DNA of 64,000 nt from Gordonia sputi NBRC 100414 (GCF_000248055.1 NZ_BAFC01000101.1:55518-119517), one strand, 5' to 3'. Positions 18,387 to 28,950 are shown, counted from the first letter of the stretch. The notes: a model not told the origin generated them from the letters alone. Program-made: numbers and translations.

Positions 18387-19676
18387 ATGCATTCTGACCA
18401 CTCCGCCGTGGCTCCACGACGCACACTCGCCCTCGCTGCGGGACTGACGGCGTGTGCCGTGGCGGCCACGGTTACCGTCGGTGCGACGTCCGCGCATGCG
18501 GCGCCCCTCGGGCAGCCGTCGGCGCCGTTCCCCACCGAATGCAGGTCGGGTAGCACACTAACGCTCGGTGAACTCGTACCGATCGTTGCCAAGTCGCTCG
18601 ACGCCCGAGCACCCGGCGCCGCGCCGTCGATCGACAGCGCCGCCGGTCGATTCTCCACGCAACTGCACAACAGCACCGTCAGCACCCTGGTGGTCACTCA
18701 GCGCGGGTCGGAAGTGAGCCCCGGTCAAGGTGTGCAGGCCACCCACGGTGCCAATGCGCTGGTTCAACAGGTGTTGTCGATCAAGAACGGCACCTATCGC
18801 GACGGCTACCGGCTGTCCTCGATCACGCTCAACGACGCAGTCGAGACCGTTCTCGTGGGGATCGAGGCCAACGACGCGATCGTCCTCGACAACATCGCGA
18901 CCATCCTCGGCGAGGTGGCGTCGAAGGCCGTCTCGGGTGCCGTCGGTGTGCCGATCGTCAGCAGCATCATCGGATCCATCGCGGGAAAGATCGTCAAATC
19001 GGTCGCCGCGCTGCCGGGGACCGCGGCCGAGAAGGGCGGAAAAGCCCTTGGAGACAAGGCAGACAGCACCTGTCTGGCGGCCGGAGACGGCACCACACCG
19101 GTCCGACGGGAAACGGTCAAGGACGCCTTCGCCGTGAACGTCAGTCCTGAGCTGACCACCTTCGCGAAGTCGTTGAGTCCGTCGAGTGGCGACTGTCGCC
19201 CGCTGGCAGGCCTGAGCCTGGACGAGGCCGTCGCCTACGTCGGCGCGACGCATGAGTCGACGCTACCGAAATCGCAACGGGCGTCGTTTGCGGCGAGCGT
19301 CAAGACCGTCCGCGCCAACCTACACAAGGTGTACCTCAGCAACGCCTTCGTCCCGAAGACCAAGGACGAGCTGATCGGCGTATTCGAAAAGGTGGCGGGT
19401 CTGCCCATCATCGGCGGTCCTGGCCTGACCTACGCGGCCGGAGTGCTGCAGAACCTCAGTGCCGGCGGCGAACTCAGTCACCACATCCCGTTGTCGGATG
19501 TCTCGGTCAACGCTGTGTTCAACGGGGGCCGTGCCGTCAACGATCTCCGAACTTTCAAAGCAACACCCGAATGGGCTCTTGCGAGCGCACAGGGTGCTAC
19601 AAAAGCGTTGTGCCGCACCACCGATGAAGGCAAGCCCTACCCAGGCGCCGACAAGACCGTCTATCTGGGCAAGTGA
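18387..19676 (+). CDS. Secreted protein of unknown function in the phosphatase cluster
   Basis: 429 residues with a signal peptide ending about AHA-APLG (residue 38). The mature part has a hydrophobic, glycine-containing stretch (KAVSGAVGVPIVSSIIGSIAGKIVKSVAAL, about 176-210), only a few cysteines, and segments PFPTECRSG and LGELVPIVAKSLDARAP. I recognise no domain. It lies 72 bp after phoD. The next gene starts 11 bp after its stop, so the three are probably one transcript. A helper or substrate role in phosphate scavenging is inference from context only. Confidence 0.82.
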   Translation: MHSDHSAVAPRRTLALAAGLTACAVAATVTVGATSAHAAPLGQPSAPFPTECRSGSTLTLGELVPIVAKSLDARAPGAAPSIDSAAGRFSTQLHNSTVSTLVVTQRGSEVSPGQGVQATHGANALVQQVLSIKNGTYRDGYRLSSITLNDAVETVLVGIEANDAIVLDNIATILGEVASKAVSGAVGVPIVSSIIGSIAGKIVKSVAALPGTAAEKGGKALGDKADSTCLAAGDGTTPVRRETVKDAFAVNVSPELTTFAKSLSPSSGDCRPLAGLSLDEAVAYVGATHESTLPKSQRASFAASVKTVRANLHKVYLSNAFVPKTKDELIGVFEKVAGLPIIGGPGLTYAAGVLQNLSAGGELSHHIPLSDVSVNAVFNGGRAVNDLRTFKATPEWALASAQGATKALCRTTDEGKPYPGADKTVYLGK

Positions 19677-19687
19677 GGAAACACTCG

Positions 19688-20878
19688 ATGTCATCGATCC
19701 ACATTCCCGTCAGATCGCTCAGGCGCGTCGTCGCGGCCACCGCTCTGACCGCCTGCGCACTCCTCGGCGCACAGGTACCCACGGCCGTCGCAGCGCCGAC
19801 TCGACCCAACCCGACGCCGTTCCCCGCGGGTGCGATCGCGACGGTGTACCAGTCCGACGTCCACGGCTCTGACGTCATCTATTGGCCCGTGATCTCGAGC
19901 TTCACCGACATTCGCAAGAACCACCCCGACACGATCGCCGAGAACTCGGACAAGACCGCAGCGATCAATCAGTCGGCGAAGAACGATCCGGCACGTCAGA
20001 AGCGGGCACTTGACGACGGCTACGCGATTGACGGCTTGTCGCAGAACCAGCTCTACACAATGTCGGATGCGTTCGGCGCCAACCTCGGTAGAGATTTCCG
20101 TCAGGCCCTTGCGGACAAACGACTGCCCAAGGTCTCAGCTCTGCTCGACACATTGTTCGCCCGGGGTCAAGGCATCGCTGCGTCCACGGCGATCGAGAAG
20201 GCCCTCTCTGACAACGACCGTCCGTATGTGGCCGAACCCGACCGCATCACGGTGTATAACCGGCCCGGCAGGTCCAAGAGCGACGTGCAGTCCAGCGGCT
20301 CGTCGTACCCGTCCGGACACACCGCGTCGGCAATGATCCGCACCGGGCTCCTGGCACTGATGATTCCCGAACTCGCACCACAGTTTCTTGCGCGCGGTAG
20401 CGAGGCCGGCTACAACCGCGTGGTGCTGGGAGTGCACTATCCGCTCGACGTGATCGCGGGACGGATGGTTGCCGACGCCGCCGTCGCCGACAGGTACGCC
20501 GACCCCAGGTTCCGGCCGCTGATCGTCGCCGCCGGACAGGAGCTTCGCGCAGAACTCGAATGGCGTTGCCGTGCAGCACTTTCGACGTGCATTGCGCGCG
20601 ATACTCCGTATCGCAGCACACCCGGCGCACTGGCCGACTACGACGCGCGCATGTCCTACGGACTCTCGCGCATCGGCTCGCCGAGTGCAGCATTTGTCGT
20701 ACCGCCCACAGCCGTCGACCTGGTGCTGCACGCACATCCCCGACTCACCCGCGCGCAGGCCGCCGATCTACTTCGACGCACCGCATATCCCGCCGGGTAC
20801 CCACTCGACGACCAAAAACCCGGCGCGCAGTCGTGGCAGCGACTCGACCTGGCCCGCGCCTACGCCGTACCCCGCTGA
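19688..20878 (+). CDS. Secreted PAP2 / class A acid phosphatase
   Basis: 396 residues: signal peptide to about residue 36 (VPTAVAAP), then an all-helical domain. The vanadium-type phosphatase motifs are present: SSYPSGHTASA at about 205-215 and SEAGYNRVVLGVHYPLDVIAG at about 237-257 (Arg/His/Asp). NRPGRSK at about 194-200 stands for the first motif. The enzyme should hydrolyse phosphomonoesters outside the membrane. The ATG at 19688 has GAGGAA as ribosome-binding site; a GTG at 19673 overlapping the upstream stop is weaker. The TGA stop lies inside the first copy of repeat array B (CCGCTGATCGAGC). Confidence 0.9.
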   Translation: MSSIHIPVRSLRRVVAATALTACALLGAQVPTAVAAPTRPNPTPFPAGAIATVYQSDVHGSDVIYWPVISSFTDIRKNHPDTIAENSDKTAAINQSAKNDPARQKRALDDGYAIDGLSQNQLYTMSDAFGANLGRDFRQALADKRLPKVSALLDTLFARGQGIAASTAIEKALSDNDRPYVAEPDRITVYNRPGRSKSDVQSSGSSYPSGHTASAMIRTGLLALMIPELAPQFLARGSEAGYNRVVLGVHYPLDVIAGRMVADAAVADRYADPRFRPLIVAAGQELRAELEWRCRAALSTCIARDTPYRSTPGALADYDARMSYGLSRIGSPSAAFVVPPTAVDLVLHAHPRLTRAQAADLLRRTAYPAGYPLDDQKPGAQSWQRLDLARAYAVPR

Positions 20879-21045
20879 TCGAGCCCAACCCGCTGCTCGG
20901 GGCTTTACCCGCTGATCGAGCTTGTCGAGATCACGCCGACCGAGCCCAACCCGCTGATCGAGCCTGTCGAGATCACGCCGACCGAGCCCGACCCGCCGAC
21001 CGAGGGTCTTACCCGCTGATCGAGCCTGTCGAGATCACGCAGCCC
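20873..21045. repeat. Intergenic array B of the CGCTGATCGAGC family
   Basis: Copies of CGCTGATCGAGC(T/C)TGTCGAGATCACGC start at about 20910, 20952 and 21014, with partial units around them, separated by CGACCGAGCCC-type linkers. The first copy provides the stop codon of the upstream phosphatase and the last abuts the LLM-like gene 3' end. It is in a convergent gap, so a terminator role is possible. Confidence 0.9.
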
Positions 21046-21517
21046 GGCGAGACTCGAACTGCGGCAGCACCTCTGCGCGCACGCGGTGCTCGGTGGCCGA
21101 GCCGTCGATCGGCACGATGAGCACGGCGTCGGCGACCTCGGCCGCGTAGATGTCGCGGATCAGTGTGGCCAGGCCGTGTGGGGTGCCGACGTAACGCACG
21201 GTTTCTGCGGAATCACCCGCAACCGGCACCGAGGCGACGGACGCACGCGCCGACCCCGGATGCGGTGCGATCGCAACCTCGACAGCCAATGCGACCGAGA
21301 AGTTCGCGGTGTCACGGGTGCCGGCCCGCAGTAGCGAGCGGGTCCGCTGAGCGTCGCGCAGCGTCGAACGTCGTACGACGATGGGCAGTTCCGTCGCAGC
21401 GGCGTCGCCGACAATCGCAACCCGCAGCGCCGGGCGGCCGATGGTGATGACGCCGGTGTCGGCAGCGAGGAGCTGGTCGGCGAGAATGTCTGTCGGAGAA
21501 CTCGATTGGATCGTCAC
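21035..21517 (-). CDS. Short protein resembling the C-terminal part of LLM-class flavin monooxygenases
   Basis: 160 residues starting VTIQSSSPTDILADQLL. The C-terminus (YVGTPHGLATLIRDIYAAEVADAVLIVPIDG ... VLPQFESRRAA, given in parts) is like the last helices and strand of luciferase-like flavin oxidoreductases. Those are normally 350-450 residues, so most of the TIM barrel is absent. Either it is a truncated gene or a short family I do not recognise. The GTG at 21517 overlaps the stop of the desulfurase-like gene (GTGA) and has a GAAAGGCAC ribosome-binding site, so it is still translated with its neighbour. Confidence 0.7.
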   Translation of the reverse strand: MTIQSSSPTDILADQLLAADTGVITIGRPALRVAIVGDAAATELPIVVRRSTLRDAQRTRSLLRAGTRDTANFSVALAVEVAIAPHPGSARASVASVPVAGDSAETVRYVGTPHGLATLIRDIYAAEVADAVLIVPIDGSATEHRVRAEVLPQFESRRAA

Positions 21518-22842
21518 GAGTGTGCCTTTCGGTGGTGGATGTCGGGGGCGTCGGCGCTGCGATCGCTCAGGCAGCGCAACGCGTGGAGCAGGCGGTCGAC
21601 GTCGTCGGACGAGCTGCCGAGCCCGAAGCTCGCGCGCACGGCACCGTCGGGATGGCCGAGTCGGTCGAGAAGCGGGTGCGCGCAGAACTTTCCGTCGCGC
21701 ACGCCGATGCCGTGTTCGGAGCTCAGGTACTCCGCGACCTCGCGCGGGGTGTGGCCGTCGACTGTGAAGCCTGCGATGCCGACGCGCTCGAGGCCGTCGT
21801 CGAAAACACGCAACGGGGTGACGCCGTCGATCTCGGCGAGTCCGGCGTCGAGTTGTGCGCACAGGTACGCCTCGTGTGCGCCGATCCACTCGTGTCCGAG
21901 ATCGGCGATCGCGTCGCACGCGGCAGCAATCGCGATGGCGCCCAACACATTAGGAGATCCCGCTTCGTGACGCGCGGCGCCCGTATGCCACGACACCGAC
22001 GCGCAGCCCGCCTCGACGTCGACATCTGCCGTGGCGCCTCCGCCTGCCAGATACGGCTGCGCGGCGTCGAGCCAGTCGGTGCGTCCGATCAGCACACCTG
22101 CACCGAACGGCGCGTAGAGCTTGTGCCCCGAGAAGACGAGGTAGTCGATGCCGTGACTGACGATCGACACCGGGCGATGAGCGACGAGTTGCGCTGCGTC
22201 GACGAGGATTCGGGCTCCGTGCCGGTGCGCGATCGATGCGAGTCGCGAGATCGGGAGGACCTCGCCGGTCACGTTCGACGCCGCGGTCACCGCCAGTAGC
22301 GCGGCGGGCTTGGCTGCCAGTTCACGCTCGACGGCGGCAAGGGTGTCGTCGATGGTCGAAGCAACTTCGACGATGCGGGTCCACTTGTCCTTGCGTTCGA
22401 CCCACGGGAGCAGGTTCGCATGGTGCTCGATGTCGAGAACGACGACGTCGCCGGGCGTCACATGCGCCGCGAGGTTGATCGCGTCGGTGGTGTTGCGGGT
22501 GAACACGACGGCGTCGTCGGCGCGACCGCGGACGAAGCGTCGAACCGTCTCGCGGCACTCCTCGTAGCGGCGCGTCGTGACCTGCGACAGGTGTCCGGCG
22601 CCGCGGTGCACGCTGGCGTAGGTGCTCAGCGAGTCGGCAACGGCGCGCGCCACCGCGGTGAGCGCCGGGGCGCTGGCGGCGTAGTCGAAGTTGGCGTAGC
22701 GCACCGTCGTACCGTCGGAAAGCGGCGCGCATTCGGCGGCGCCGACAACCTCTGCAAGTGGGGCGATAGTCGGGCTCTGCGCAGTCGAAATAGCCTTGAC
22801 CTGTGAGAAATCGGTGTGCGAACGGGTGACGACAGCAGTCAT
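21514..22842 (-). CDS. SufS-like cysteine desulfurase (class V aminotransferase fold)
   Basis: 442-residue PLP enzyme. The Schiff-base lysine is in YLVFSGHKLYAPFGAGVL. FTRNTTDAINLAAH forms the phosphate-binding loop and LVDAAQLVAHRPV holds the PLP-contacting Asp. DGKFCAHPLLDRLG places a Cys where desulfurases have their catalytic one. Activity should be sulfur release from cysteine or a related thiol. The exact substrate is not certain, because the Suf/Isc neighbours are missing. ATG 22842 has an AAGGAG site. A SAM-IV riboswitch precedes it, which suggests repression when S-adenosylmethionine is high and a role in sulfur supply. Confidence 0.85.
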   Translation of the reverse strand: MTAVVTRSHTDFSQVKAISTAQSPTIAPLAEVVGAAECAPLSDGTTVRYANFDYAASAPALTAVARAVADSLSTYASVHRGAGHLSQVTTRRYEECRETVRRFVRGRADDAVVFTRNTTDAINLAAHVTPGDVVVLDIEHHANLLPWVERKDKWTRIVEVASTIDDTLAAVERELAAKPAALLAVTAASNVTGEVLPISRLASIAHRHGARILVDAAQLVAHRPVSIVSHGIDYLVFSGHKLYAPFGAGVLIGRTDWLDAAQPYLAGGGATADVDVEAGCASVSWHTGAARHEAGSPNVLGAIAIAAACDAIADLGHEWIGAHEAYLCAQLDAGLAEIDGVTPLRVFDDGLERVGIAGFTVDGHTPREVAEYLSSEHGIGVRDGKFCAHPLLDRLGHPDGAVRASFGLGSSSDDVDRLLHALRCLSDRSADAPDIHHRKAHS

Positions 22843-22888
22843 CGAATAGTCTCCTTGGAATCCACGCTTGCCGTACCCACCCTGGGCA

Positions 22889-22975
22889 CGGCCAGGTCGT
22901 CACCCGGAGCACCCCACCGCGGAGGAGGGTTGCCGACCAGCTAGCCGGGGCTTGTCGCTGGCACTCATGACCTGT
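22889..22975 (-). ncRNA. SAM-IV riboswitch
   Basis: Read on the minus strand, the leader contains GGTCATGAGTGCCAGCG, AAGCCCCGGCTAGCTGG, CGGCAACCCTCC, CGCGGTGGGGTGC and CCGGGTGACGACC in order. This is the conserved core and pairing pattern of the actinobacterial SAM-IV class. The 5' AGGTC pairs with the 3' GACCT to close the structure. It ends about 50 bases before the desulfurase-like ATG. A TTGACA hexamer at 23004-23009 (minus strand) lies just upstream as a possible -35. Confidence 0.9.
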
Positions 22976-23138
22976 TCCCAGGATCACCGACACGACGCTG
23001 AGCTGTCAACTTTCGCTCAGCGTGGACGAAAGGCGGCCGAGGGCGCGATCACCGAGCGTGTTAGTGACCCAGATTCTGTGCGCCAGCCTGATCGGCCTGT
23101 ACGCGGTTGCACTTCCACGCAACCGGTAGCGTGAATCC

Positions 23139-24239
23139 ATGCCAGCTTCGGAGGTATTCGTCCTGTCCAGGCCGCACGGCACGGTTCGTGCGCGCGGCGC
23201 ATCAGCGGGATTCACCGATGCCACCGAGGCCGCCGAGGCGTTGCGTTCCGGGCGCATCGGCGCCATCACGGGGGCGATCGGGTTCACCTCGGCCGACGAC
23301 GCCGCGCTGCTGGTTCCCGAGACCATCACGCACAGCGGTTCTGCGATCATGGGGAAAGCACCCGAACCCGCCCACGCCGAGCACGTCACGCTGATTCCCG
23401 ACGCCGCGACGCATCGGGACCGGGTCGCACGTGCCATCGACGAGATCGACGCGGGGGCGTTGTCGAAGGTCGTGCTCGCCCGCGCCGTCGAATTCGACGT
23501 CGAACCGCCCGTCGACCCGGATCGACTTCTCGAGGCACTGGCGTACGGAAACGCCGAGCACTCTGCGTTTCTCGTCGACCTCAGCGTCGACGAGCACACC
23601 GACCCGCGAGCCCGATGGCTCCTCGGAGCGAGCCCAGAAGTGTTGCTGCGCAAGCAAGGTCTGGAGGTGACGTGCCGTCCCTATGCCGGATCGGCGGCGC
23701 GATCAGCAGACCCCGACGTCGATCACGCCGCCGGGCGCGCACTGCTGGCTTCGACGAAGGACCGGGCCGAGCACGCATTCGTCGTCGAGCATCTTCGTGA
23801 TGCGCTCGAGCCGATCTGTCGCGAACTCGACGTGTCCGATCAGCCGTCGCTCGTCTCGACCGGCGAGATGTGGCATCTGGCGACACCGATTCGCGGTGTG
23901 CTGACCGACCCGACGATCACCGCCCTCGACCTCGCGCTGTTGTTGAGCCCGACCCCTGCAGTGTGTGGAACACCGGGAGACGTTGCAGCACAATTTATCT
24001 CGACCCACGAGGAGCGTCGTGGATTCTACGCGGGCGCCGTCGGATGGTCGGGCGCCGCCGGCGACGGCGAGTGGATGGTGACGATCCGTTCGCTCGAACT
24101 GTCCGACGACCGCCGTCACGTCCGCACCTGGGCCGGCGGCGGCATCGTCGCCGGGTCAGAGCCGCAGGCGGAGCTCGACGAGACGTCGGCGAAGCTCGCG
24201 ACCGTCCTGCGGGCGCTGGGCGTCGCCGAGCTCGGTTGA
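23139..24239 (+). CDS. Isochorismate synthase (chorismate-utilising, EntC/MenF type)
   Basis: 366 residues of the anthranilate synthase component I fold. Visible family segments are GALSKVVLARAVEF, LLGASPEVLL, CRPYAGSAAR, LLASTKDRAEHAFVVEHLRDAL, PTPAVCGTPGDVAAQFI, ERRGFYAGAVGW and WAGGGIVAGSEPQAE. The Lys/Glu catalytic and Mg-binding residues fall in these. The KDRAEH and CGTP motifs favour isochorismate synthase over anthranilate or salicylate synthases. It can feed menaquinone or siderophore synthesis; no men or siderophore synthesis genes are in the window, so I leave the symbol blank. Confidence 0.9.
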   Translation: MPASEVFVLSRPHGTVRARGASAGFTDATEAAEALRSGRIGAITGAIGFTSADDAALLVPETITHSGSAIMGKAPEPAHAEHVTLIPDAATHRDRVARAIDEIDAGALSKVVLARAVEFDVEPPVDPDRLLEALAYGNAEHSAFLVDLSVDEHTDPRARWLLGASPEVLLRKQGLEVTCRPYAGSAARSADPDVDHAAGRALLASTKDRAEHAFVVEHLRDALEPICRELDVSDQPSLVSTGEMWHLATPIRGVLTDPTITALDLALLLSPTPAVCGTPGDVAAQFISTHEERRGFYAGAVGWSGAAGDGEWMVTIRSLELSDDRRHVRTWAGGGIVAGSEPQAELDETSAKLATVLRALGVAELG

Positions 24240-24280
24240 CGCCGAGGCCGTGGGCGTTGTGCCCGGCCGACCCCCGCGCG

Positions 24281-26116
<1,836 letters not shown>

Positions 26117-26123
26117 TCATCCA

Positions 26124-26136
26124 ACTATGGCATAGT
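26124..26136. promoter_or_regulatory. Candidate GntR operator
   Basis: The dyad ACTAT-GGC-ATAGT lies in the 85-bp gap between the divergent aminotransferase and GntR gene starts. It is flanked by CCA and CAGTTAGG. Its position and AT-rich half-sites suit a GntR-type site that controls both genes. Confidence 0.5.
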
Positions 26137-26174
26137 CAGTTAGGACATTCATCTTTCAGGAGCACACGACCCCG

Positions 26175-27113
26175 ATGGGACCTCAGCCGCCGATCAGCGT
26201 CAGCGAGCACTCTGACATGCCCATTTACCGGCAGATCGTCACGCAGTTGACCTTCATGATCGAGATGGGACAACTCGGCGCCGGCGACCGCCTACCCGGT
26301 TCCCGGATGCTCGCCGACAACCTCGGCATCAACCGGAACACCGTCGCGCGGGCCTACGGCGACCTGCGCGCGGCCGGACTGGTGGAATCGCGGGGCCGCG
26401 GCGGGATGGTCGTGCTTGCCGCGACGTCGACGCAGCCGCGGTCCGAAGCACGCGATACCGCTCGCGAGACACTGCAACGCGCGGTCGACGAGTGCCTCCA
26501 GCTCGGACTCTCCCCCGCCGAGATCGGTGAGCTCGCACTGAATCTCGCTGTCACGCAGTCCGATTCACCTCGCGTGTACTTCGTCGAGTGCAACGACGAC
26601 CGCGCCGACTACTTCGCTGACGAACTCACCGAGAAGCTCGGCATTCGGGTCACCCCTCTCGTACTCGACCACTTCGACCCCGACGCCATCCCTGCCGACC
26701 TGGTGCTCACCACGTTCTTCCATCTCGCGCAGGTTCGCGAGCTGCTGAATGATCGTGCCGAGGTGGTGGCCATCGTCGTCGCACCGCACATCCGCACACT
26801 CATGCAGATCGCCGACGTCCCGCCCGAACAGAAGGTCGGACTCTGGTACAACACCGCCGAACAGGCTGCGAGCGTAAGGGATTCACTGTCAGCCGCGGGC
26901 ATCACAGACGTCACGATGCTCGACGGAACGTCCGACGACGAGCTCGCAGGACTCGACGTCGTCGTGATCCCCAGCGAGACAGCAGAACTCGCCGACAGAC
27001 TGGCTCAGCGGGTACGCGTCATCGAGTTCGGCAACGTCCTCGACGACGCGTCGGTGCGCATGGTTCGGGAGGTACTGCGCGACCTACGTTCGGCGAGTCA
27101 GCCGAGCGCCTGA
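26175..27113 (+). CDS. GntR-family transcriptional regulator with sensor-like C-terminal domain
   Basis: 312 residues. The N-terminal winged helix (about 12-80) reads PIYRQIVTQLTFMIEMGQLGAGDRLPGSRMLADNLGINRNTVARAYGDLRAAGLVESRGRGG in overlapping parts; the recognition helix is at NRNTVARAYGDL. The C-terminal ~220 residues alternate strands and helices like a periplasmic-binding-protein fold. They carry no aminotransferase lysine, so this is not a MocR fusion. It is divergent from the broken aminotransferase and probably controls it. Its 3' end overlaps the 3' end of metZ by 16 bp on opposite strands. Confidence 0.88.
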   Translation: MGPQPPISVSEHSDMPIYRQIVTQLTFMIEMGQLGAGDRLPGSRMLADNLGINRNTVARAYGDLRAAGLVESRGRGGMVVLAATSTQPRSEARDTARETLQRAVDECLQLGLSPAEIGELALNLAVTQSDSPRVYFVECNDDRADYFADELTEKLGIRVTPLVLDHFDPDAIPADLVLTTFFHLAQVRELLNDRAEVVAIVVAPHIRTLMQIADVPPEQKVGLWYNTAEQAASVRDSLSAAGITDVTMLDGTSDDELAGLDVVVIPSETAELADRLAQRVRVIEFGNVLDDASVRMVREVLRDLRSASQPSA

Positions 27114-28297
27114 TCCAGATCGCCGAGCAGGTCGTCGACGCCCTCGAGCCCCACCGAGAGCCGCACCACCGCATCGCTGAGTCCGATCGCCGCCCGACCG
27201 TCGGGGCCCATCGCGCGATGCGTCGTCGTGGCGGGGTGGGTGATGAGCGACTTGGAGTCGCCGAGATTGTTCGAGATGTCGATGACCTGCAACGCGTTGA
27301 GCACCTCGAACGCACGCTTCTTGCCGTCGACGCCGTCGCGGTCGTTGAGTTCGAACGTCACGACGGTGCCGCCGCCCGACATCTGCTTGGTTGCGAGGTC
27401 GTACTGCGGATGCGAGGTGATGAACGGGTACTTGGTCCACCGCACACGCGGGTCGGCCTCGAGGAACTCGGCGATCCGCAACGCCGACGCCACCGACGCG
27501 TCGACGCGCAGGCGCATGGTCTCGAGTCCCTTGAGCAGTGTCCACGCGTTGAACGGACTCAGCGCGGGACCGGTGTGACGCATCAGGGTTTGCACGGGAC
27601 CGTCGATGAATTCCTTGGTGCCCAACACCGCACCACCCATCACGCGGCCCTGGCCGTCGATGTGCTTGGTACCCGAGTAAACGATCACGTCGGCGCCGAG
27701 GTCGAACCCGCGTTGCAGCAGCGGTGTGGCGAAAACGTTGTCCAACACCACTTTTGCGCCCGCAGCATGAGCAAGCTCAGACACCTTGGCGACGTCGACG
27801 AGCGTCTGCATCGGATTCGACGGCGTCTCGAAGAACACGGCGTCGGTAGGCGTCGACAGCGCCTGCTCCCACTGGTCGAGATCCTCCCCGTCGACGAAAA
27901 CCGTTTCAACGCCCCAGCGCGGCAGGATCTCGTTGCACACGACGAAGCACGAACCGAACAGGCTGCGGGCCGCGACGAGCCGATCGCCCGCCTTCAGCAG
28001 CGCGCCGAGCGCCACGAATACCGCGGCCATACCGCTCGCCGTCGCGAAGCACGCCTCGGCGCCGTCGAGCAGGCGTAGGCGTTCCTCGAACATGGCTGTC
28101 GTCGGATTTCCGTAGCGGGAGTAGACGAATCGCTCGTCCTCGCCGGTGAATGCGCGCTCGGCCGCTTCTGCGGAGTCGTAGACGTAGCCACTGGTGAGAT
28201 AGAGCGCCTCGGAGGTTTCGAAGAAGCCGGAGCGAGCCAGGCCACCGCGGACGGCGAGGGTGTCGAAGGAAACGCCCTCTGGCAGTTCGTGACTCAC
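27098..28297 (-). CDS. metZ: O-succinylhomoserine sulfhydrylase
   Basis: Makes homocysteine directly from O-succinyl (or acetyl) homoserine and sulfide for methionine synthesis. The 399-residue Cys/Met metabolism PLP enzyme has YSRYGNPTTAMFEERL and ATASGMAAVFVAL. The lysine motif is VIVYSGTKHIDGQGRVMGGAV, and the protein ends KSLITHPATTTHRAM and VGLEGVDDLLGDLDQAL. The GTG at 28297 overlaps the rhodanese stop by four bases. The rhodanese-metZ pair is the arrangement known in mycobacteria (Rv0390-Rv0391). Confidence 0.94.
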   Translation of the reverse strand: MSHELPEGVSFDTLAVRGGLARSGFFETSEALYLTSGYVYDSAEAAERAFTGEDERFVYSRYGNPTTAMFEERLRLLDGAEACFATASGMAAVFVALGALLKAGDRLVAARSLFGSCFVVCNEILPRWGVETVFVDGEDLDQWEQALSTPTDAVFFETPSNPMQTLVDVAKVSELAHAAGAKVVLDNVFATPLLQRGFDLGADVIVYSGTKHIDGQGRVMGGAVLGTKEFIDGPVQTLMRHTGPALSPFNAWTLLKGLETMRLRVDASVASALRIAEFLEADPRVRWTKYPFITSHPQYDLATKQMSGGGTVVTFELNDRDGVDGKKRAFEVLNALQVIDISNNLGDSKSLITHPATTTHRAMGPDGRAAIGLSDAVVRLSVGLEGVDDLLGDLDQALG

Positions 28298-28707
28298 GAC
28301 TGCCTCCACGGAAGATTCGACGCACGCCACCCGACGGCGCCGCGGTGGTCGTTCTCGTCGAGCCCACCCTCGAATCCGTCGAGAACGTTGTACGCCTTGG
28401 TGATTCCCGCTGCAGTCGCGGCCTCCGCGGCTCCGATCGAGCGATGACCCGAGCGGCACAGGAAGATCACTTCGTTGTCGTCCCGAATACCCGCATCGCG
28501 CAGTTCCGCGATGAATGCCTGGTTGGGCGACCCGTTGGGGAAGGTGTTCCACTCGACGAAGACGGCGTTCTTCTCGATGACTTCCAGGTCGGGAACGCCG
28601 ACGAAGGCCCATTCCGCCGTGGTGCGACAGTCGACCAGAACCGTGTTGGGGTCGGTCTCCAGCCTCTCCCAGGCCTGCTGGGGAGTCAGATCGCCTGCAT
28701 AGGTCAT
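28294..28707 (-). CDS. Rhodanese-domain sulfurtransferase
   Basis: 137 residues, a single rhodanese domain: LTPQQAWERLETDPNTVLVDCRTTAEW at the start and the active-site loop FLCRSGHRSIGAA with the sulfur-carrying Cys. NVLDGFEGGLDENDHRG lies near the end. It is likely to hand sulfur to the metZ pathway or detoxify it. ATG 28707 (MTYAGDL) is chosen; a GTG at 28725 would add six residues. Confidence 0.9.
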   Translation of the reverse strand: MTYAGDLTPQQAWERLETDPNTVLVDCRTTAEWAFVGVPDLEVIEKNAVFVEWNTFPNGSPNQAFIAELRDAGIRDDNEVIFLCRSGHRSIGAAEAATAAGITKAYNVLDGFEGGLDENDHRGAVGWRASNLPWRQS

Positions 28708-28950
28708 GCCCTGCACACCTTCCACTGTGGGGGAATCGTCGAATAGTCAGGGTACTCGCGCGCGAGGTGGGCGTGCCTCGCGCCCCGAGCGCTCTCTGGC
28801 ATCTCGGTGTCGGCCGTCCGCACCAATTCTTGTCGTCTGATCGAGCCAAATCCCCTTCTCGCCCCGCCGATCGATTCGTCATCACCGCAGCTTGGGCTAC
28901 TGTCCCGCGGTAGTTGGCCGCCGCTGGCAGGCCCGGCGGGAAGAGGGAGC

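Noticed and set aside
26175..27113. MocR-type regulator-aminotransferase fusion
   Set aside because: The C-terminal domain has no PLP lysine motif; the aminotransferase is a separate, divergent gene.
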